DNA of 64,000 nt from an uncultured Fodinibius sp. (GCA_913056235.1 CAJXMW010000005.1:124001-188000), one strand, 5' to 3'; positions 1 through 8,452 are shown, counted from the stretch's first letter. Program-made: numbers and translations. Notes: generated by a model not told the origin, from the sequence alone.

Positions 1-360
1 GAAATTATTGCGGGACACGACCTGAAAGTTGACACCTATATAGTACCGGCCACAACCGAAATTGCTGATGGGCTGGAGACCGAAACTTTCAACGGTGAGC
101 CGCTGATCGATATTTTCAGAAAGGCCGGCTGTAAGATCGGTCAGGCATCCTGCGCGGCTTGCCTTGGCGGTCCGTCGGATACCTTTGGCCGGCTGAATAA
201 TGATGAAACATGCATCTCCACGACCAACCGGAATTATCCCGGTCGAATGGGTTCTAAAGAGTCTGAGGTCTATTTAGCTTCGCCCTACACCGTGGCCGCC
301 TCAGCCATCACCGGCAAGATTACCGACCCACGAGTCTTCATTCACGAAACTATCATTTAA
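1..360 (+). CDS. leuC: 3-isopropylmalate dehydratase large subunit (LeuC), C-terminal 119 residues
   Basis: The reading frame is open from base 1 and ends with TAA at 358-360, so only the C-terminus is in the window. It carries the Fe-S cluster region CAACLGGPSDTFGRL and the conserved TCISTTNRNYPGRMG segment that follows it in LeuC and aconitase-family proteins; the CxxC pair would ligate the 4Fe-4S cluster. With LeuD it isomerises 2-isopropylmalate to 3-isopropylmalate in leucine synthesis. leuD and leuB follow on the same strand, which supports leuC over a stand-alone aconitase. The family is about 460-470 residues long, so most of the gene lies upstream. The 144-base gap to leuD holds no gene. 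Confidence 0.93.
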   Translation, partial: EIIAGHDLKVDTYIVPATTEIADGLETETFNGEPLIDIFRKAGCKIGQASCAACLGGPSDTFGRLNNDETCISTTNRNYPGRMGSKESEVYLASPYTVAASAITGKITDPRVFIHETII

Positions 361-504
361 CTCGATTAGAAGATAAAAACTATTACAATCATCCCCATTG
401 CACCCTTCAAAGGGGGACACTTCTCTGGAAATATAATGAGTATCAGCTAAGGGGATTCAAATACACTCTAGCTTCAACTAAATAAATTCTAGCAATTACC
501 AATT

Positions 505-1083
505 ATGTCAGAACAGAACCAAACAATTAAAGGAAAGGCATTTGTGCTCGGTAAAAATATCGACACCGACCAGATTATTCCGGCTGAGCATCTAGTCTAC
601 AGTCTCGATGATCCCGAAGAGCGCAAATTTTATGGACGGCATGCGCTTTCGGGCGTACCGGATGAACAGTCAGGTCTGCCACAAGGGGGAATCCCGCTGG
701 TCGAAGCGGACGAATTTGAAAGTGAGTTCAATATTATTGTGGGCGGTCCCAATTTCGGCTGCGGATCGTCGCGCGAACACGCCCCGGCCTCACTGGATAT
801 TGCCGGCGTGGAAGCGATTATCGCACCTACTTTTGCCCGTATTTTTTATCGCAACTCCGTGGACGGCGGTTTTGTTATTCCCTACGAAAGTCTGGAAAAT
901 TTGAGTAAAAAAGTCGAAACGGGTGATAAGCTTGAAATAGATCCGGCGAAGCAAACCGTTCGAAACATCAGCCAGGACGAAAGTTATGAAATTCGTCCAC
1001 TGGGCAGTGTCTCGGATATCGTTAACGCCGGTGGAATCTTTGAATTTGCACGAAAAGAGGGGATGATCGATGTCGCAAGCTAA
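505..1083 (+). CDS. leuD: 3-isopropylmalate dehydratase small subunit (LeuD)
   Basis: This 192-residue protein is the swivel-domain partner of LeuC. The N-terminal [10 protein letters not shown] (residues 18-27) and the [14 protein letters not shown] substrate-loop motif (81-94) are diagnostic of the small subunit of the isopropylmalate isomerase/homoaconitase group. Its position between leuC and leuB makes the leucine role nearly certain. The stop lies inside the leuB start region: the last 14 bases overlap leuB, pointing to translational coupling. I see no obvious Shine-Dalgarno sequence before the ATG, which is common in Bacteroidota-type genomes. Confidence 0.95.
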   Translation: MSEQNQTIKGKAFVLGKNIDTDQIIPAEHLVYSLDDPEERKFYGRHALSGVPDEQSGLPQGGIPLVEADEFESEFNIIVGGPNFGCGSSREHAPASLDIAGVEAIIAPTFARIFYRNSVDGGFVIPYESLENLSKKVETGDKLEIDPAKQTVRNISQDESYEIRPLGSVSDIVNAGGIFEFARKEGMIDVAS

Positions 1084-2179
1084 AGAAATTGTTGTGTTAC
1101 CCGGAGATGGAATTGGTCCTGAAGTCACCAAAGAAGCCGTTAACGTTTTAGAGATCGTTTGCAAACGGCATGGGCACAAGCTGCGGATACGCTCCTTCCC
1201 TGTTGGCGGAGCCAGCATCGACCGTTATGGACGACCACTTACGGATGAAACGCTGGAGGCCTGCAAGGACAGCGAAGCTGTATTGTTGGGAGCAGTCGGC
1301 GGCGATAAGTGGAATGACCAGCCCAAGGACAAACGTCCCGAATCGGCGTTGTTGAACCTCCGCAAGGAACTAGATCTATACGCCAATCTGCGTCCCATTA
1401 AGACGTATAAATCTCTAATCCATGCCTCTCCCCTTAAACCAGAAATTATCGAAGGTGTGGATATCATGATCGTCCGCGAGCTTACCGGAGGGATCTACTT
1501 TGGACGTCCACGGCTGATCGAGCAGACCGAATCCGGCGAACGCGCCGTAGATACAAAGGAATACACGACCCCGGAAATAAAACGTGTTGCTCATACAGCT
1601 TTTGAAACGGCCACCGTACGCAACCGAAAAGTGACGTCGGTAGATAAAGCCAACGTGCTGGATTCATCCCGACTGTGGCGGCGCACTGTCGAGGAATCAG
1701 CCAAGCAGTGGCCGGAAATCAAACTGGAACATATGCTGGTTGATAACTGCGCGATGCAACTCGTTCGCAATCCCGGACAGTTCGACGTTATTCTTACCGG
1801 CAATATGTTTGGGGATATCCTGAGTGATGAGTCTTCGATGATTACCGGCTCGCTCGGCATGCTGCCATCGGCCAGTATCGGTGAGGAATACGCCATGTAC
1901 GAACCTGTACACGGCTCAGCGCCCGACATTGCCGGTCAAGACAAAGCCAATCCATTGGCGGCCATTGCCTCAGTAGCACTCATGTGTCGCTACTCGCTGG
2001 ATATGCCTGAAGCAGCGCAAGAGATCGAAGAAGCAATCGTAGCCACGCTGCATGATGGCTTCCGTACGGCGGATATTGCTTCTCATTTCACCAAAGAACA
2101 TGAAGTAAGCACATCTGAGATGGGCAGCGCCATCCTAAAGCACCTCGATTCCGATCTGAAACCCGGAATTTTCTTGTAG
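1070..2179 (+). CDS. leuB: 3-isopropylmalate dehydrogenase (LeuB)
   Basis: The 369-residue protein catalyses NAD-dependent oxidative decarboxylation of 3-isopropylmalate to 2-oxoisocaproate in the cytoplasm. Visible family marks are LPGDGIGPEV near the N-terminus, RELTGGIYFGRPR in the substrate-binding region, VDNCAMQLVRNPGQFDVI and TGNMFGDILSDE in the metal/cofactor region, and EPVHGSAPDIAGQ towards the C-terminus. The length is normal for the family. The ATG at 1070 overlaps the end of leuD by 14 bases, consistent with one leuCDB transcript that ends at the hairpin just downstream. Confidence 0.96.
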   Translation: MSQAKEIVVLPGDGIGPEVTKEAVNVLEIVCKRHGHKLRIRSFPVGGASIDRYGRPLTDETLEACKDSEAVLLGAVGGDKWNDQPKDKRPESALLNLRKELDLYANLRPIKTYKSLIHASPLKPEIIEGVDIMIVRELTGGIYFGRPRLIEQTESGERAVDTKEYTTPEIKRVAHTAFETATVRNRKVTSVDKANVLDSSRLWRRTVEESAKQWPEIKLEHMLVDNCAMQLVRNPGQFDVILTGNMFGDILSDESSMITGSLGMLPSASIGEEYAMYEPVHGSAPDIAGQDKANPLAAIASVALMCRYSLDMPEAAQEIEEAIVATLHDGFRTADIASHFTKEHEVSTSEMGSAILKHLDSDLKPGIFL

Positions 2180-2188
2180 AAAATTGTA

Positions 2189-2219
2189 GACTTCCCAAGT
2201 GTGCAAAACTTGGGAAGTC
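2189..2219. terminator. Hairpin terminator between leuB and the rhodanese gene
   Basis: A perfect 12-base inverted repeat, GACTTCCCAAGT and ACTTGGGAAGTC, with a 7-base loop lies between two convergent genes. Neither side has a long T run, but the short A/T flanks on both sides suit a bidirectional terminator. Confidence 0.75.
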
Positions 2220-2228
2220 AAATAAAGC

Positions 2229-3071
2229 TTACCGCTCGATTGGTGCATCAATCAGGTTACCCCATTCAGTCCAGGAACCATCGTAGTTCTGAACATTAGG
2301 ATACTCGAGCAGCTCATTCAGCACAAACCATGAGTGTGCCGACCGTTCGCCGATGCGGCAATAGGCAACGATATCCTTATCGGACGTAATGCCTTCTTCC
2401 TCATAAATCTTCTTGAGCTGATCTTTGCTCTTGAATGTACCGTCTTCGTTGACCGCTTTTGACCACGGGATGTTCGAGGCTCCAGGAATATGTCCCGGGC
2501 GCTGCGACAACTCATTTACTCCCGGAGGTGCAAGTATCTCACCTCGGAACTCTTCAGGTGAGCGCACATCAACCAAGCCAAACTCCTTGTCTTCCAGACG
2601 TTTTTTGACATCCTCCCGAAAAGCACGGTACTCTTTATTCCCACTGGAAATTTTATAGTTGGTCTTATCATAATTTGGACGATCTTTAGTCAACTTGCGA
2701 TTTTCGGCCGTCCACTTTTTACGTCCGCCATCCAGAATTTTGACTTTCTCATGACCGTAATATTTCAACAACCAGTAAGCCCAGGCGGCAAACCAGTTGT
2801 TGTTATCCCCATACAGAATGATGATGGTGTCATTACTAATCCCGGATTGACGAAGCAGTTGTTGGAAATCATCTTTGGAGGCAATCGTCCGCCGAAGCTG
2901 ATCCTGCAACTGTGTCTTCCAGTTCCATCCTACCGCGCCGGGAATGTGTCCCGAGTCGTAAGATTCGGTATCAACGTCCACTTCCACAAAGCGGACTTCT
3001 TTGTCATTGAGATGATTGGCAGCCCAATCAGTTGTTACCAGTGTTTTAGTGCTAGTTAATACATCAGGCAT
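2229..3071 (-). CDS. Two-domain rhodanese, thiosulfate/3-mercaptopyruvate sulfurtransferase
   Basis: I start this protein at the ATG at 3071 (MPDVLTSTK, 280 residues), because the 34 extra residues of the longer ORF are not rhodanese-like. Two tandem rhodanese domains are visible. The N-terminal one keeps the GHIPGAVGWNW turn, but its active-site loop reads ILYGDNNNW with no cysteine, so it is structural. The C-terminal one has the catalytic loop YCRIGERSAH with Cys about residue 238. Such enzymes move a sulfane sulfur from thiosulfate or mercaptopyruvate to a thiophilic acceptor. CRIGERS resembles thiosulfate sulfurtransferases more than mercaptopyruvate ones (usually CGSGVTA). The cysteine operon lies 0.6 kb away in divergent orientation, so a link in sulfur supply is plausible but inferred. 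Confidence 0.88.
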   Translation of the reverse strand: MPDVLTSTKTLVTTDWAANHLNDKEVRFVEVDVDTESYDSGHIPGAVGWNWKTQLQDQLRRTIASKDDFQQLLRQSGISNDTIIILYGDNNNWFAAWAYWLLKYYGHEKVKILDGGRKKWTAENRKLTKDRPNYDKTNYKISSGNKEYRAFREDVKKRLEDKEFGLVDVRSPEEFRGEILAPPGVNELSQRPGHIPGASNIPWSKAVNEDGTFKSKDQLKKIYEEEGITSDKDIVAYCRIGERSAHSWFVLNELLEYPNVQNYDGSWTEWGNLIDAPIER

Positions 3072-3656
3072 AATGTTAACCTTTTGATTTTGGATTTGGA
3101 TTAGAGTAAGAACAAGCCCCAAAACCAGTCGCAGGAGAGTAGGATCACAAATAGCAAAGCCCACCACCTGCAAAAGGCAGCGGGCTCAGAATCTTTAACA
3201 AGATAAAATCATGTTATAGAATCACACCCACTACCTTCTGCGGTTTTCATACAGCAACAGTACATACACTGCATAGCCATACACATTGAACAGAAGTTGT
3301 AGATGTAATTAAATCCTCTCATAAAAATGTTATTACTTTCGCCTGATTAACAATAAAACTTGTAGCGGGGTAAGTCAACAACTACAGAAAATTTTACAAT
3401 CTAGGAACTTCTGCTTAGTATCAGACGTTTGACTATATTCAACAATTAGTAAAAACGCCATCACTTTGAACATCAGACAAGACATATTTCCCTTTTCTCT
3501 TTCGCACCATTGCTGTGCTATGTCTTGTTGTTGCTGTTGTTGTAGCTAGTTACCGGATCTAATTCCACTCACTTCTTACCGGTACCAGCTAGATGTTGAG
3601 CACTCAGCTCGCTCTGCTGTATTCCCTTTTCCCAACCAACAACTATTTTTTAGTAC
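3072..3656. other. Divergent intergenic region between rhodanese and cysteine operon
   Basis: This 585-base gap separates two divergent sulfur-related genes and should hold both promoters. I see no convincing ORF. A 9-base inverted repeat, CAAGACATA at 3478-3486 and TATGTCTTG at 3519-3527, is the clearest structure. I could not match the region to a SAM, cobalamin or T-box leader by eye. Confidence 0.4.
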
Positions 3657-4601
3657 ATGGACATCACCAACACTCTACAAACCAAAAATTTAACACTTAG
3701 CGAAAAAAGCCACCGATTAGATTCCTATATCGGGCAAACTCCACTATATCCGATTAATAATCTGCACCAAAATGAAGAGGTAAAAATATTTGCCAAGCTC
3801 GAGTGGCAGCAGTTTGGCGAAAGCGTAAAAGCACGACCGGCCTACCGTATCATTCAGGATGCTATTACCGCTGGCGATCTTACTATGGATAAACACTTGC
3901 TGGATGCCAGTAGCGGCAATACGGGCATCGCCTATGCTCAAATTGGCGCTGCGCTAAGCATTCCGGTCACCCTCTGCCTGCCAGAAAATGCCTCGGAAGA
4001 ACGCAAGCAGATACTGCGGGCGCTGCATGTTGACCTTCGACTGACCTCGCGCAGTGGCGGTACGGATGAGGCCCAGAAAGTAGCTAAGCAGATATACGAA
4101 AACCAGCCCGAGAAATATTTTTATGCAGACCAATATGGCAATCCCAGCAACTGGAAAGCACACTTTGATACCACCGGTCCCGAAATTCTGGACCAGACGG
4201 ATTACCAAATTACCCACTTTATTACCGGTTTGGGCACCACTGGCACTTTTACGGGCACCGGCAAAATTTTGAAAGAATACAACCAGGACATCAGACTTAT
4301 TGGTCTACAACCGAATATTGCCATGCATGGTTTAGAGGGTTGGAAACACTTAGAAACAGCCCACCGTCCCGACATTTATGATGATTCAGTACCGGATGAA
4401 ATCCGTTCGGTGAGTACTGAGCTGGCGTATGAGTTGGTCAAACAAACGGCTCACGAAGAAGGCTTGCTGATCAGTCCCTCCTCGGCAGCCAATCTGGCAG
4501 GGGCCCTGCAGTTGGCCGATGAAATTAAAGAAGGCACCATCGTGACCATCTTTCCGGATGACGGAAGTAAGTACAGTGAAATCTATAATCAACTTTTTTA
4601 G
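3657..4601 (+). CDS. cysM: PLP-dependent cysteine synthase, CysM type
   Basis: This 314-residue fold-type II PLP enzyme belongs to the cysteine synthase/cystathionine beta-synthase family. The PLP lysine is K58 in FGESVKARPAYR, the substrate-binding loop is SSGNTG (85-90), and TGLGTTGTFTGTG is the phosphate-binding loop. The family makes cysteine by beta-replacement on O-acetylserine or O-phosphoserine. The next three genes encode a JAMM protease, an ubiquitin-like sulfur carrier and its activating enzyme. This matches the CysM-Mec-CysO-MoeZ pathway of actinobacteria, where the sulfur donor is a carrier-protein thiocarboxylate rather than free sulfide. The usual PGGSVKDR context is altered to FGESVKARP, so the acceptor substrate should not be assumed. 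Confidence 0.85.
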   Translation: MDITNTLQTKNLTLSEKSHRLDSYIGQTPLYPINNLHQNEEVKIFAKLEWQQFGESVKARPAYRIIQDAITAGDLTMDKHLLDASSGNTGIAYAQIGAALSIPVTLCLPENASEERKQILRALHVDLRLTSRSGGTDEAQKVAKQIYENQPEKYFYADQYGNPSNWKAHFDTTGPEILDQTDYQITHFITGLGTTGTFTGTGKILKEYNQDIRLIGLQPNIAMHGLEGWKHLETAHRPDIYDDSVPDEIRSVSTELAYELVKQTAHEEGLLISPSSAANLAGALQLADEIKEGTIVTIFPDDGSKYSEIYNQLF

Positions 4602-4609
4602 GATTTGTT

Positions 4610-5059
4610 ATGAAGCTCGAAGTTAGTTCCGAAGCACTACAAAACATGCATCGACATGCCGAGGCCGATTATCCCAACGAGTGCTGTGGCTTCTTTTTGG
4701 GACTGGAAGGTGATGTGCGCCAAGTCAGGGTAATACGCGAAGTGGAAAATGCCAAAGAGGGCGATCAGCGTCGACGTTTCCAGATCGATCCCAAAGATTA
4801 CCAGCAGGCCGAAAAGTACGCCATTGAGCACGACCTGGACCTGCTGGGCGTCTATCATTCGCATCCGGATCATCCCGCCGAGCCTTCTGAGCATGACCGA
4901 AGCGTGGCCATGCCTTGGTTTTCATACATCATTATATCCCTGCAGGACGGCAAAGCCAGTAACACGCGATCTTGGCGACTTAATGATGAACGACAATTTG
5001 AAGAAGAACCGTTTGAGACCAAAGAATTTTCATCACAACCAAAAAACTTAGATATCTAG
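4610..5059 (+). CDS. mec: JAMM/MPN+ metalloprotease of the Mec family
   Basis: The 149-residue protein is a single JAB/MPN domain. The zinc site is complete: Glu24 in YPNECCGF, then HSHPDHPAEPSEHD, which fits H-x-H-x7-S-x2-D (H83, H85, S93, D96). In mycobacteria Mec hydrolyses the CysO-cysteine adduct to release free cysteine and regenerate the carrier. It starts 8 bases after the synthase and ends 4 bases before the carrier, so the three are one translational block. The carrier here ends in one residue beyond Gly-Gly, so this protease may also have to mature it (inference). Confidence 0.88.
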   Translation: MKLEVSSEALQNMHRHAEADYPNECCGFFLGLEGDVRQVRVIREVENAKEGDQRRRFQIDPKDYQQAEKYAIEHDLDLLGVYHSHPDHPAEPSEHDRSVAMPWFSYIIISLQDGKASNTRSWRLNDERQFEEEPFETKEFSSQPKNLDI

Positions 5060-5063
5060 CACT

Positions 5064-5339
5064 ATGGCTAAAATTGTAATACCTACTCCCTTACGGAAGT
5101 TTACGAATCAGAATCGCAGTTTTGAGACTGATGAAACCAAACTCTCTGGTGCTATTGAACAGTTTGTAGAAACCTATCCCGAAGTAAAAGAAAACCTGCT
5201 GGATGAGGAAGGCAACGTTCGCTCATATATTAAAATCTATATCGGCGATGAAGAGGTATCCCCTACCGAAGATGGGTCCCTTGAACTCAACCAAGATACA
5301 GAGGTCAGTATCGTGCCTGCCATTGCAGGAGGTATTTGA
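5064..5339 (+). CDS. cysO: MoaD/ThiS-like sulfur carrier protein (CysO type)
   Basis: This 91-residue beta-grasp protein starts MAKIVIPTPLRKFT and ends VPAIAGGI. The preceding EVSIVPAIAGG is the usual C-terminal strand and tail of MoaD/ThiS/CysO carriers. The tail Gly would be adenylated and then thiocarboxylated by the E1-like protein encoded downstream. Unusually, the ORF does not stop after Gly-Gly but adds an isoleucine; I checked the codons GGA GGT ATT TGA. The carrier would therefore need trimming before activation. Its neighbours identify the pathway as cysteine synthesis rather than molybdopterin or thiazole synthesis, although sharing with those is possible. Confidence 0.87.
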   Translation: MAKIVIPTPLRKFTNQNRSFETDETKLSGAIEQFVETYPEVKENLLDEEGNVRSYIKIYIGDEEVSPTEDGSLELNQDTEVSIVPAIAGGI

Positions 5340-5342
5340 GCA

Positions 5343-5389
5343 CGCTGAGGCGCTAAGACGTAGCGTCATTATGCTTAGCGGCTTCACGT
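5343..5389. other. Imperfect hairpin between cysO and moeZ
   Basis: The sequence GGCGCTAAG is matched by CTTAGCGGC about 20 bases later, with GACG/CGTC inside, giving an imperfect stem in the 83-base gap between two genes of the same operon. It lacks a T run, so it is more likely an mRNA-processing or attenuation structure than a strong terminator. Confidence 0.4.
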
Positions 5390-5422
5390 AAAAAACAGTA
5401 AATTTTCTAAAAGTTTATAATT

Positions 5423-6607
5423 ATGACTAATTGGAAAGACATTGAATTTTCTGGCGATGAACTTGGACACTACAGCCGACACCTGTCCATCCCCGAGTTT
5501 GGTATGGAGGGACAAAAAAAGCTGAAAGCTGCCAAAGTTGTGGCTGTAGGAACCGGCGGACTCGGTGCTCCTATGTTGCAGTACCTGGCTGCGGCCGGCG
5601 TAGGAACTATTGGTATTGTTGATTTTGACAAGGTGGAAGCCAGCAACCTGCACCGGCAGATTTTATTTGGCGCCTCCGATGTTGGACGTCCCAAGGTTGA
5701 AGTGGCTAAAGAAAGACTACAAGAAATCAATCCGCATATCGATATTCGAGTACATGAGACGCGGCTGACCAGCGACAACGCAATGGAGATTCTGAAAGAC
5801 TACGATGTCGTAGCTGACGGGACCGATAATTTTCCTACCCGTTATCTCATAAATGATGCCTGCGTGATGCTGGACAAGCCTAACGTGCATGGCTCCATTT
5901 TTCAATTCGAGGGGCAGCTTTCAGTGTTTAACCATGTTGATCAAGATGGCAATCGAGGTCCCAATTATCGCGACCTGTTTCCTGAGCCGCCACCTCCCGG
6001 TCTGGTACCTGACTGCGCCGAAGCCGGAGTGCTGGGTGTACTACCAGGCATCATCGGCTGCCTGCAGGCTAGCGAGATAATCAAGATTATTACCGGTATC
6101 GGCCAGCCGCTTTCGGGCCAGCTGTTTTTGTTTGATGCCCAAGATTTCAGCACGCGCAAGATGAACGTCAATAAAAATAAGGATAACCCACTGACGGGAG
6201 ATAATCCCGAAATTACCGAACTGATCGACTACGAAGCATTTTGTGGAGTTCCATCTGCCACGAATGGTGAAGAAGAAACAGAATCGGATGTGCCAGAAGT
6301 AAGCGTGCAGCAATACAAAGGCTGGCTGGAGGATGATGAGGACGTTCAGCTGATCGACGTGCGTGAACCTCACGAAGTAGAAATTGCCGAAATGGGCGGC
6401 GAACTTATTCCGCTTGATACTGTGCTTGATAATGCCGACAAAATCAGCCGCGATAAGAAAGTGGTAGTACACTGCCGCAGCGGAGCTCGAAGCGCAAAAG
6501 CGATTAGGCAGCTACAAGAAAAATATGGCTTTGAAAACCTCTACAACCTGGAAGGAGGCATTTTGGCCTGGTCGGAGAAAATTGACGAGACCATTCCACA
6601 ATATTAA
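5423..6607 (+). CDS. moeZ: MoeZ-type sulfur-carrier adenylyltransferase fused to rhodanese
   Basis: The 394-residue protein has an E1-like ThiF/MoeB domain (residues ~10-260) with the ATP loop VGTGGLGAP (42-50), the NLHRQILF segment, DGTDNFPTR and PDCAEAGVLG. A C-terminal rhodanese domain (~285-394) has the active loop VHCRSGARSA. It would adenylate the carrier's C-terminal Gly and pass sulfur onto it from the rhodanese persulfide. The two CxxC zinc pairs of E. coli MoeB are absent: PNYRDLFPEPPPPG replaces the first and no cysteine pair precedes ELIDYEAFCG. From memory this matches mycobacterial MoeZ, so it is a subfamily mark rather than damage. Confidence 0.9.
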   Translation: MTNWKDIEFSGDELGHYSRHLSIPEFGMEGQKKLKAAKVVAVGTGGLGAPMLQYLAAAGVGTIGIVDFDKVEASNLHRQILFGASDVGRPKVEVAKERLQEINPHIDIRVHETRLTSDNAMEILKDYDVVADGTDNFPTRYLINDACVMLDKPNVHGSIFQFEGQLSVFNHVDQDGNRGPNYRDLFPEPPPPGLVPDCAEAGVLGVLPGIIGCLQASEIIKIITGIGQPLSGQLFLFDAQDFSTRKMNVNKNKDNPLTGDNPEITELIDYEAFCGVPSATNGEEETESDVPEVSVQQYKGWLEDDEDVQLIDVREPHEVEIAEMGGELIPLDTVLDNADKISRDKKVVVHCRSGARSAKAIRQLQEKYGFENLYNLEGGILAWSEKIDETIPQY

Positions 6608-6615
6608 TTCAAATT

Positions 6616-6648
6616 ATTTGCCGGGCGACTTGAGCTCGTCCGGCAAAT
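6616..6648. terminator. Hairpin terminator between moeZ and msrB
   Basis: ATTTGCCGGGCGA at 6616-6628 pairs with TCGTCCGGCAAAT at 6636-6648 (13 positions, one G-T pair). It sits between two convergent genes and has A/T-rich flanks on both sides, fitting a bidirectional terminator. Confidence 0.8.
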
Positions 6649-6668
6649 CAAATATAAACAGCACCCTA

Positions 6669-7115
6669 CTATTCTTCGATCAGTTGTAACGAAGTAGAGT
6701 TAACGCAGTACCGTAATCCTGTGGGTTTAGGCCCATCTGGAAATACATGGCCTAGGTGGGCTTCACAAACATTACACAGTACTTCAATGCGGTGCATCCC
6801 GTGACTGAGGTCTTCCTCGTACTTAATCACATTATCTTGTACTGGTTCGGTAAAGCTGGGCCATCCAGAACTAGACTCATACTTTTCGGTGGAATCAAAA
6901 AGCTCAGTACCGCAGCAAACACAGGCGTACAAACCGGGTTGATGTGATTCACAATATTCACCTGTGCCCGGCCGCTCAGTACCGTGTTTGCGGGTAACGT
7001 AAAACTGCTCTTCAGTTAACTCTTCTTTCCATTCTTCTTCTGACTTCTCTACTCTGCGTGGAGGGGTTGGATTTTCTTCACCTGCGTATTCCTGTACCTG
7101 TTTCCAATCGATCAT
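6669..7115 (-). CDS. msrB: Peptide-methionine (R)-S-oxide reductase MsrB
   Basis: The 148-residue cytoplasmic enzyme reduces methionine-R-sulfoxide in proteins. It has the two zinc-binding pairs (CVCCGTELF and CNVCEAHLGHVF), the substrate segment SSGWPSF and the catalytic RYCVNSTSL with the active cysteine near the C-terminus. The N-terminal EEEWKEELTEEQFYVTRKHGTERPGTG is typical of full-length MsrB. No MsrA partner is adjacent. It lies downstream of tRNA-Pro but is separated from it by a terminator, so it probably has its own promoter in the short gap. Confidence 0.95.
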   Translation of the reverse strand: MIDWKQVQEYAGEENPTPPRRVEKSEEEWKEELTEEQFYVTRKHGTERPGTGEYCESHQPGLYACVCCGTELFDSTEKYESSSGWPSFTEPVQDNVIKYEEDLSHGMHRIEVLCNVCEAHLGHVFPDGPKPTGLRYCVNSTSLQLIEE

Positions 7116-7137
7116 GATCTTCTCGTTTATTCGTAAT

Positions 7138-7170
7138 CTTAAAAAAGGGTCAGACCAAAACCCTGACCCT
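7138..7170 (-). terminator. Rho-independent terminator after tRNA-Pro
   Basis: Read on the minus strand, AGGGTCAG and CTGACCCT form a perfect 8-base stem followed by TTTTTT. It lies directly 3' of the tRNA and before msrB. Confidence 0.9.
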
Positions 7171-7178
7171 ATTTGGAG

Positions 7179-7252
<74 letters not shown>

Positions 7253-7260
7253 AAAAATAA

Positions 7261-7300
7261 TTTAAAAAAGATGTAGTCCACTTTGAGAGTGGACTACATC
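7261..7300 (-). terminator. Rho-independent terminator of gapA
   Basis: GATGTAGTCCACT at 7270-7282 and AGTGGACTACATC at 7288-7300 form a perfect 13-base stem with a 5-base loop. It is followed on the minus strand by a T run, just after the gapA stop. Confidence 0.92.
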
Positions 7301-7311
7301 TGAATATCAAC

Positions 7312-8316
7312 TTAAGCAATCTTTTTGATCAAGTCAGCGGTACGAGCAGAGTAGCCTGCTTCGTTGTCGTACCAAGCCAAGATCTTAACCAACTTACCAT
7401 CGGCTTTGGTAAAACCGCTGTCATAGATACAAGAGTGTGGGTTACTGAGAATATCTGTGGAAACGAGCTCCTCTTCAGAATATTCAAGTACACCTTTCAT
7501 CGCACCATTAGCCGCATTGCGGAATGCTTCGTGAACTTCCTCAACGGTAGCATCTTTCTCAACAACAGCAGTCAGATCTGTCAGCGATCCGTCGGGAACG
7601 GGTACACGGACAGCGCTGCCGTCAAGCTTGCCATCGAGGTGTGGAAGTACGAGTCCTACAGCTTGTGCTGCACCAGTAGTTGTTGGTACCAAATTCGCTG
7701 CTGCCGTACGTCCACGTCGGGGGTCCTTATGCGGACCATCCAGGATATTTTGGCTACCTGTATATGCGTGCGTGGTTGTCATAAATCCTTTTTCGACGCC
7801 AAATGCATCGTCCAGTACCTTTACCATCGGTGCCAGACAGTTGGTAGTACAGCTGGCGTTCGAATAAATATTTGCGCTACCATCAATTTCATCATCATTG
7901 ACGCCCAGAACAATCGTTTTCACATCCTTGTCGCCTTTGGCAGGCGCAGAAATAATAACTTGTTCTGCACCAGCTTCGAGGTGCTTGGAAGCCCCTTCCT
8001 TAGTTCGGAACAAGCCGGTAGATTCAACAATAATATCTGCTCCGCGTTCTCCCCACTTCAGGTTTGCAGGATCACGTTCGGAAGATATCCCAATCTCCAT
8101 ACCATCGATGGTAATGCTATCTTCGCTGGCGCTTACTTCTCCCTGATAAGTGCCGTGCACTGAATCGCGTTTAAACAGATAAGCAAGCGTCTCCGCATCC
8201 ATCAGGTCGTTAATGCCAACAATATTTATGTCGTCTTTGTGATACGCTAATATGGAACGGGTGACCAACCTTCCGATACGCCCGAAACCATTTATTCCAA
8301 TGTTAATTTTAGCCAT
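7312..8316 (-). CDS. gapA: Type I glyceraldehyde-3-phosphate dehydrogenase
   Basis: This 334-residue NAD-dependent glycolytic enzyme shows the N-terminal Rossmann motif INGFGRIGRLVTR, the catalytic SNASCTTNCLAP with the nucleophilic cysteine, the THAYTGSQNILDGPHKDPRRGR loop region and the C-terminal WYDNEAGYSAR. The length is standard. It is monocistronic: a strong terminator follows, and about 136 bases separate it from the upstream ankyrin gene on the same strand. Confidence 0.97.
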   Translation of the reverse strand: MAKINIGINGFGRIGRLVTRSILAYHKDDINIVGINDLMDAETLAYLFKRDSVHGTYQGEVSASEDSITIDGMEIGISSERDPANLKWGERGADIIVESTGLFRTKEGASKHLEAGAEQVIISAPAKGDKDVKTIVLGVNDDEIDGSANIYSNASCTTNCLAPMVKVLDDAFGVEKGFMTTTHAYTGSQNILDGPHKDPRRGRTAAANLVPTTTGAAQAVGLVLPHLDGKLDGSAVRVPVPDGSLTDLTAVVEKDATVEEVHEAFRNAANGAMKGVLEYSEEELVSTDILSNPHSCIYDSGFTKADGKLVKILAWYDNEAGYSARTADLIKKIA

Positions 8317-8452
8317 AGGTGTCGTCTTTATTTGCCTCTATTTTGAGTTCAATTAGAACATCGTTGTAAGTTTTGGCGACTCAACTATCGAATCGCTCAA
8401 AAATAAGAGATCACAGTACCATTTGTAAAAAAAATCCCGGACGCTCTAGATC

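Noticed and set aside
3072-3656. Possible SAM or T-box leader before the cysteine operon
   Set aside because: I could not match the conserved cores of these riboswitches by eye; only a simple inverted repeat is visible.
7435-8163. 242-residue plus-strand ORF inside gapA
   Set aside because: It is the complementary shadow of the clearly recognised GAPDH gene.
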